64,000 nucleotides of DNA from Zhongshania aquatica (lineage in GTDB: Bacteria; Pseudomonadota; Gammaproteobacteria; Pseudomonadales; Spongiibacteraceae): the NCBI RefSeq assembly GCF_027257955.1, contig NZ_JANZNQ010000007.1, positions 156,497 through 220,496 of the forward strand. The letters are read 5' to 3'. Below, one piece after another: positions 59,387 to 64,000 of this stretch. The notes under the pieces were generated by a model. It searched no databases, was not told the origin of the DNA, and saw only the letters and a program-made list of their open reading frames with translations. Within the stretch, counting starts at the first letter, position 1. The number at the start of each line of letters is the position of its first letter. Made by a program: the position numbers and the translations under genes.

Positions 59387-60295
59387 TCACGAAGTGCTGT
59401 TTGATACGTTTGTTTCAGGTTTAGGCTTTTCTTCCGGTTTGGGGTTCTCCTCGCTCGACGATATCGCTAGCGTCTGCTGCTCAATCCGAGCTCTGTCTAG
59501 GTGATTAGTAATATCGTCTGTTACGGCGGCCTCTAAGGTGTGGAGATATTCAGCAATGCTCCAGCCTACTTTAAAGCCATTGGCAGAAAGCTCGATACCA
59601 CCGACTAAGTCTGGGGATTGCTCAAATATAAGCTGATTGTTCTCGCCCAAAAAATTATTCAGGGTTTGGGTTATGGTGTTTTTTTGTTCCGCCGGTAGGG
59701 CGTTACTGGAAATGACTTTGATCAGTGACGTGGGATGTTCGGGATGAGTGCTATCTGGATCTTGCTTTGTGGATAGCGTAAAGGCCGCATGCAATGCGCT
59801 TTTCTGCTCCTCATCCATATCGCGCAATTGTTTGGCAAATACCGCCACCATTTGTGATTCAATATCGACCGCAGCAAGATCACGCAGGGCTTTTTCAGCG
59901 ATGGCGAAAATTTCCTTTCGCGCCGTGTTGCGCACCGATTCCTGTAGCGCTTGCATCTTGTTTTGCAGTGCACGCTGTTGTTTGGCTTCTAGAGCGGCTG
60001 CGTTTTCACGGGCTTCTGCCATCAAACGTTGACGCTCTGATTTTGCTGCGTCAGTCGCCTCGCTCAACAATTGCTCGCGCTGTTGTAAAAGCGCTCTGTT
60101 CTTGTCGTCAAAGCTGACTTTGGCCTCGCTTGCCTCGCGACTGATTTTATCTGCGCGAGCCAATTCATCGGCAATTTTTTTCTCGCGAGCATCAATGGCA
60201 TTGAGAATGGGGTGGTATAGAAAACGCTTCATCAACCACACCAAAATAATAAAGTTGAGGACTTGCGCGCCGACCGTGAACCAATCAATAAGCAT
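59387..60295 (-). CDS. atpF: N-ATPase b subunit fused to a delta-like domain
   Basis: 302 aa, about twice a normal b subunit. Residues about 5-28 are the membrane anchor (VGAQVLNFIILVWLMKRFLYHPIL). A long charged coiled coil follows to about residue 160. The C-terminal region (about 190-270) resembles the delta-subunit C-terminal domain: ALPAEQKNTITQTLNNFLG and SPDLVGGIELSANGFKVGWSIAEYLHTLEA. No separate delta gene exists in the operon, so this fusion likely replaces it as stator. The tail is Glu/Pro-rich. Confidence 0.9.
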   Translation of the reverse strand: MLIDWFTVGAQVLNFIILVWLMKRFLYHPILNAIDAREKKIADELARADKISREASEAKVSFDDKNRALLQQREQLLSEATDAAKSERQRLMAEARENAAALEAKQQRALQNKMQALQESVRNTARKEIFAIAEKALRDLAAVDIESQMVAVFAKQLRDMDEEQKSALHAAFTLSTKQDPDSTHPEHPTSLIKVISSNALPAEQKNTITQTLNNFLGENNQLIFEQSPDLVGGIELSANGFKVGWSIAEYLHTLEAAVTDDITNHLDRARIEQQTLAISSSEENPKPEEKPKPETNVSNSTS

Positions 60296-60298
60296 GAC

Positions 60299-60562
60299 CT
60301 ATTGTCCCGCAGTCCAAAAAGGGTTGGCGAAGAGCAGTATCATTGAGACCACAAAACAATAAATCGCGGTGGACTCGATCATGGCCAAACCAACAAATAA
60401 GGTGCGGGTAATGGTGGCGGAGGCATCGGGTTGCTGCGCTAGAGCGGCTAGGGCACTGGCGACGGCTTTACCTTCACCTAATGCGGGCCCCATGGTGCCA
60501 AACCCTGTGGTTAAGCCAGCCATCACAATGGAGGTAACGGCGATAATAGTCATACTATCCAT
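60299..60562 (-). CDS. atpE: N-ATPase c subunit with two-carboxylate motif
   Basis: Rotor-ring proteolipid of 87 aa, two helices. Helix 1 has GPALGEGKAVAS with E30 at the position of I. tartaricus Gln32; helix 2 has MIESTAIY (E63, S64, T65), the Na+-type EST motif. Two carboxylates in the site are characteristic of N-ATPase and some fusobacterial c rings. The ion (Na+ or H+) is not decided by sequence: a B. pseudomallei N-type ring has been reported as H+-specific. Confidence 0.94.
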   Translation of the reverse strand: MDSMTIIAVTSIVMAGLTTGFGTMGPALGEGKAVASALAALAQQPDASATITRTLFVGLAMIESTAIYCFVVSMILLFANPFWTAGQ

Positions 60563-60571
60563 AAAAAATCC

Positions 60572-61261
60572 TCAGCTTGAAGTGGGAGTTGTACGCGCGG
60601 TTGTGCGCGCAGCAGCGGCGATATACACCGCGGCCAGAATACTAAAAATATAAGCTTGTACCATGCCAGTGAGCAGCCCTAATAAGGTCATAACAATCGG
60701 GAAAATAAACGGTGTGATAGTGAGCAGAATGGCGAGAATCATCGCGCCACTCATCATGTTGCCAAACAGGCGCACAGCCAGCGCCAAGGTGCGAGATAAC
60801 TCGCTAATCAGGTTGAAAGGCAACATGATAATGGTGGGTTTGGTATACGATGATAAATAGGCTTTGATTCCTTGCTCGCGAATTCCAAAAAACGGCACAA
60901 CCACGAATACACATAGTGCTAATGCGGTGGTAGTTGAAAGTGATCCGGTGGGTGGCTCAAAACCGGGGAGAATAGTGCACAGGGCCGATGAGGCTACAAA
61001 TAAAAATAGGGTGCCTAAAAATCCAAGATAGTATCTGGGTTTTGGCAGTCCTACTTCCTCAATTTGGCTCACAATATTGGTGACAATAATCTCTAATAAA
61101 TTCTGCCAGCGGCTGCGTTCGTGCGTTGTCGATAAGTGCCGAGTGATAAGCAGCGAGCCGAGACCTAAGCCGAGCATGATTAGCCAGGTAAATACAATGG
61201 TTGCGTTAAGCTTGATCCAGCCTAGTTGCCAGTAAATGATTTCGTCTGGGCTAAGGTGCAT
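60572..61261 (-). CDS. atpB: N-ATPase a subunit
   Basis: Membrane stator channel, 229 aa, about five helices. The conserved stator arginine is in LAVRLFGNMMSG (R164), and the KPTIIMLPFNLISELSRTLAL segment precedes it. The final helix contains GMVQAYIFSILAAVYI. It overlaps the atpR end by 11 bp and precedes atpE by 9 bp. Confidence 0.94.
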   Translation of the reverse strand: MHLSPDEIIYWQLGWIKLNATIVFTWLIMLGLGLGSLLITRHLSTTHERSRWQNLLEIIVTNIVSQIEEVGLPKPRYYLGFLGTLFLFVASSALCTILPGFEPPTGSLSTTTALALCVFVVVPFFGIREQGIKAYLSSYTKPTIIMLPFNLISELSRTLALAVRLFGNMMSGAMILAILLTITPFIFPIVMTLLGLLTGMVQAYIFSILAAVYIAAAARTTARTTPTSS

Positions 61262-61568
61262 GGTGGGTGTTTCCCTGTTCGCTGATTTTGTCGCCAGAAG
61301 GCGGTATTTTTTTCCACATCGGAAATATCACACCGACGATCATAAAGGCCGTCACGCAGCTGACGAGACGTTGCCAGTGGCCATCGTTGACAAAATAAAA
61401 TCCTGTTAGCACCACAGCTACGCGCAGGACAAAGCTGGTAAAAAACCACAGGGCAGGGCGTTGCGAATTTAGGCCACGGCTTACGGTAAGGTAAAGACCG
61501 CCATAAAAAAACAATCCGAGACCAATACCGGCGACAGCGGCCAAACATAATGCTGCAATACTATTCAT
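61251..61568 (-). CDS. atpR: N-ATPase accessory subunit AtpR
   Basis: A 105-aa membrane protein specific to N-ATPase operons. It has three hydrophobic helices with a conserved Arg in FVLRVAVVLTGFYFV. Such proteins are proposed to assist c-ring assembly. The frame is open to 61652, but ATG 61568 preceded by AAAAAGG starts the family-like NSIAALCLAAVAGIGLG. It overlaps atpQ by 8 bp and atpB by 11 bp. Confidence 0.87.
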   Translation of the reverse strand: MNSIAALCLAAVAGIGLGLFFYGGLYLTVSRGLNSQRPALWFFTSFVLRVAVVLTGFYFVNDGHWQRLVSCVTAFMIVGVIFPMWKKIPPSGDKISEQGNTHHAP

Positions 61569-61903
61569 CGGGCCTTTTTCCCCTGTTTTGCGTGGTCTGA
61601 TTGGCTTGATCATGCATGTCCCGTTGCTCCTTTCCCACCCAATGCCAGGCATTGAAACAGCCTAGACATAGTCCCACCATGAGTAGGGCCAACGTGTAGG
61701 TGTGGTCACCGGGATAGTGTTTGTCTAGCCACACGCCGAGGGTGGCACCCAGCAGTGTGGGAACAGCTACCGACCAACCGACTAAGCCCATCATACCGAG
61801 ACCAAACCAAATACCCGGCGTATCTACTTGTTGTGCTCTCAATTTACGCGCAGCCTTGCTGCCTACGGTGTCTGAAAACGGTGTTCTTGCGTCGCGCGGT
61901 TCC

Positions 61904-61914
<11 letters not shown>
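61561..61914 (-). CDS. atpQ: N-ATPase accessory subunit AtpQ (AtpI/AtpZ-like)
   Basis: A 117-aa protein with two transmembrane helices (GIWFGLGMMGLVGWSVAVPTLLGATLGVWLDKHYPGD and YTLALLMVGLCLGCFNAWHWV). The pattern GxxLGxWLD is the AtpI/AtpZ family signature, proposed to act in c-ring assembly or Mg2+ supply. The ATG at 61914 (MTPKEPRDAR) overlaps the atpC end by 11 bp. Confidence 0.87.
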
Positions 61915-63818
<1,904 letters not shown>

Positions 63819-63901
63819 TCAGTTATTTCGCATCGATGTTCGTATTGCGGTGCTATCTCATCAGCGCACTTAACTATTAACCCGGCGGATTTTGGTATCT
63901 G

Positions 63902-64000
63902 TTATGCGGCATAACGAATTTTCTCGTGCTTAAAATATTTGCGGACACGATGTGGCTTCCGTTGCAGCATACGCATGTGCTTCGATACCTTCTGTTTGAG
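63902..64000 (-). CDS. Possible gene end, truncated at the window edge
   Basis: A minus-strand frame open from the right edge to a TAA at 63902-63904 encodes 33 residues, strongly basic (K/R/H-rich), ending YAA. Upstream coding sequence would lie outside the window. Coding status is unproven; no family is recognisable. Confidence 0.3.
   Translation of the reverse strand, partial: LKQKVSKHMRMLQRKPHRVRKYFKHEKIRYAA

Overview
The window reads as a chromosome segment of a Gram-negative gammaproteobacterium. The conserved blocks queA-tgt, ffh-rpsP-rimM-trmD-rplS, hom-thrC-recJ-prfB-lysS and xseA-guaB-guaA occur in Pseudomonas-like arrangements. An AlgP-like lysine/alanine protein, several acyl-CoA catabolic enzymes, a FadL-type porin, a TonB receptor and an N-type ATPase fit a marine, lipid-using lineage of the Cellvibrionales/Spongiibacteraceae kind. 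That placement is inference from gene content; no 16S rRNA is present.

Layout. 1-8.6 kb: the end of an AlgP-like gene, mobA, tsaB, uppP, a 3-hydroxyisobutyrate-dehydrogenase-family enzyme, an M18 aminopeptidase, a crotonase, a DUF3524 glycosyltransferase related to tRNA-queuosine mannosyltransferase, trpS and a small secreted protein. 8.7-12.5 kb: a TonB receptor, a hotdog thioesterase, a divergent SRAP protein and tRNA-Leu(CAA), all on the minus strand. 12.6-15.9 kb: queA-tgt followed by a NIF3-like small protein, a gamma carbonic anhydrase-like protein and a DUF1289 protein. 15.9-18.1 kb: a CorB/CNNM protein and YpjD. 18.2-23.0 kb: ffh, rpsP-rimM-trmD-rplS and dsbC. 23.2-29.2 kb: a six-gene beta-oxidation cluster ending in a PA1024-type FMN quinone reductase. 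29.5-36.9 kb: hom, thrC, recJ, prfB with its programmed +1 frameshift, and lysS. 37-46 kb: a Crp-like regulator, a FadL-type porin with paired palindromic operators, xseA, guaB, guaA, and an OprO/OprP-like porin preceded by a PhoB half-site array. 46.2-51.4 kb: MltF and a giant MscK-type channel. 51.4-52.6 kb: about 1.2 kb with no credible gene. 52.6-54.9 kb: a permease / CxxC thioredoxin / DUF2892 / cytochrome b561 module. 54.9-56.5 kb: a transposase-like relic, an HTH-only LuxR protein and a LysR regulator. 56.8-63.7 kb: a complete N-ATPase operon (atpDCQRBEFAG) on the minus strand, then the edge of one more possible gene.

How it fits together. Three themes connect genes here. One is translation and tRNA modification: tsaB, trpS, queA, tgt, trmD, rimM, prfB, lysS and the Q-mannosyltransferase-like protein. 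The second is acyl-CoA catabolism: the 23-29 kb cluster, a lone crotonase, a thioesterase and FadL. The third is envelope transport and energetics: phosphate porin, mechanosensitive channel, N-ATPase and the thiol/permease module. The most unusual points are an atpG with no canonical start codon, whose conserved N-terminus begins at an ATC spaced 8 nt after AGGAG; paired ATACCA-N2-TGGTAT operators upstream of the FadL porin; an intergenic GCTGT pentanucleotide array; and a bacterial queuosine-mannosyltransferase-like gene in a genome that encodes QueA and Tgt.
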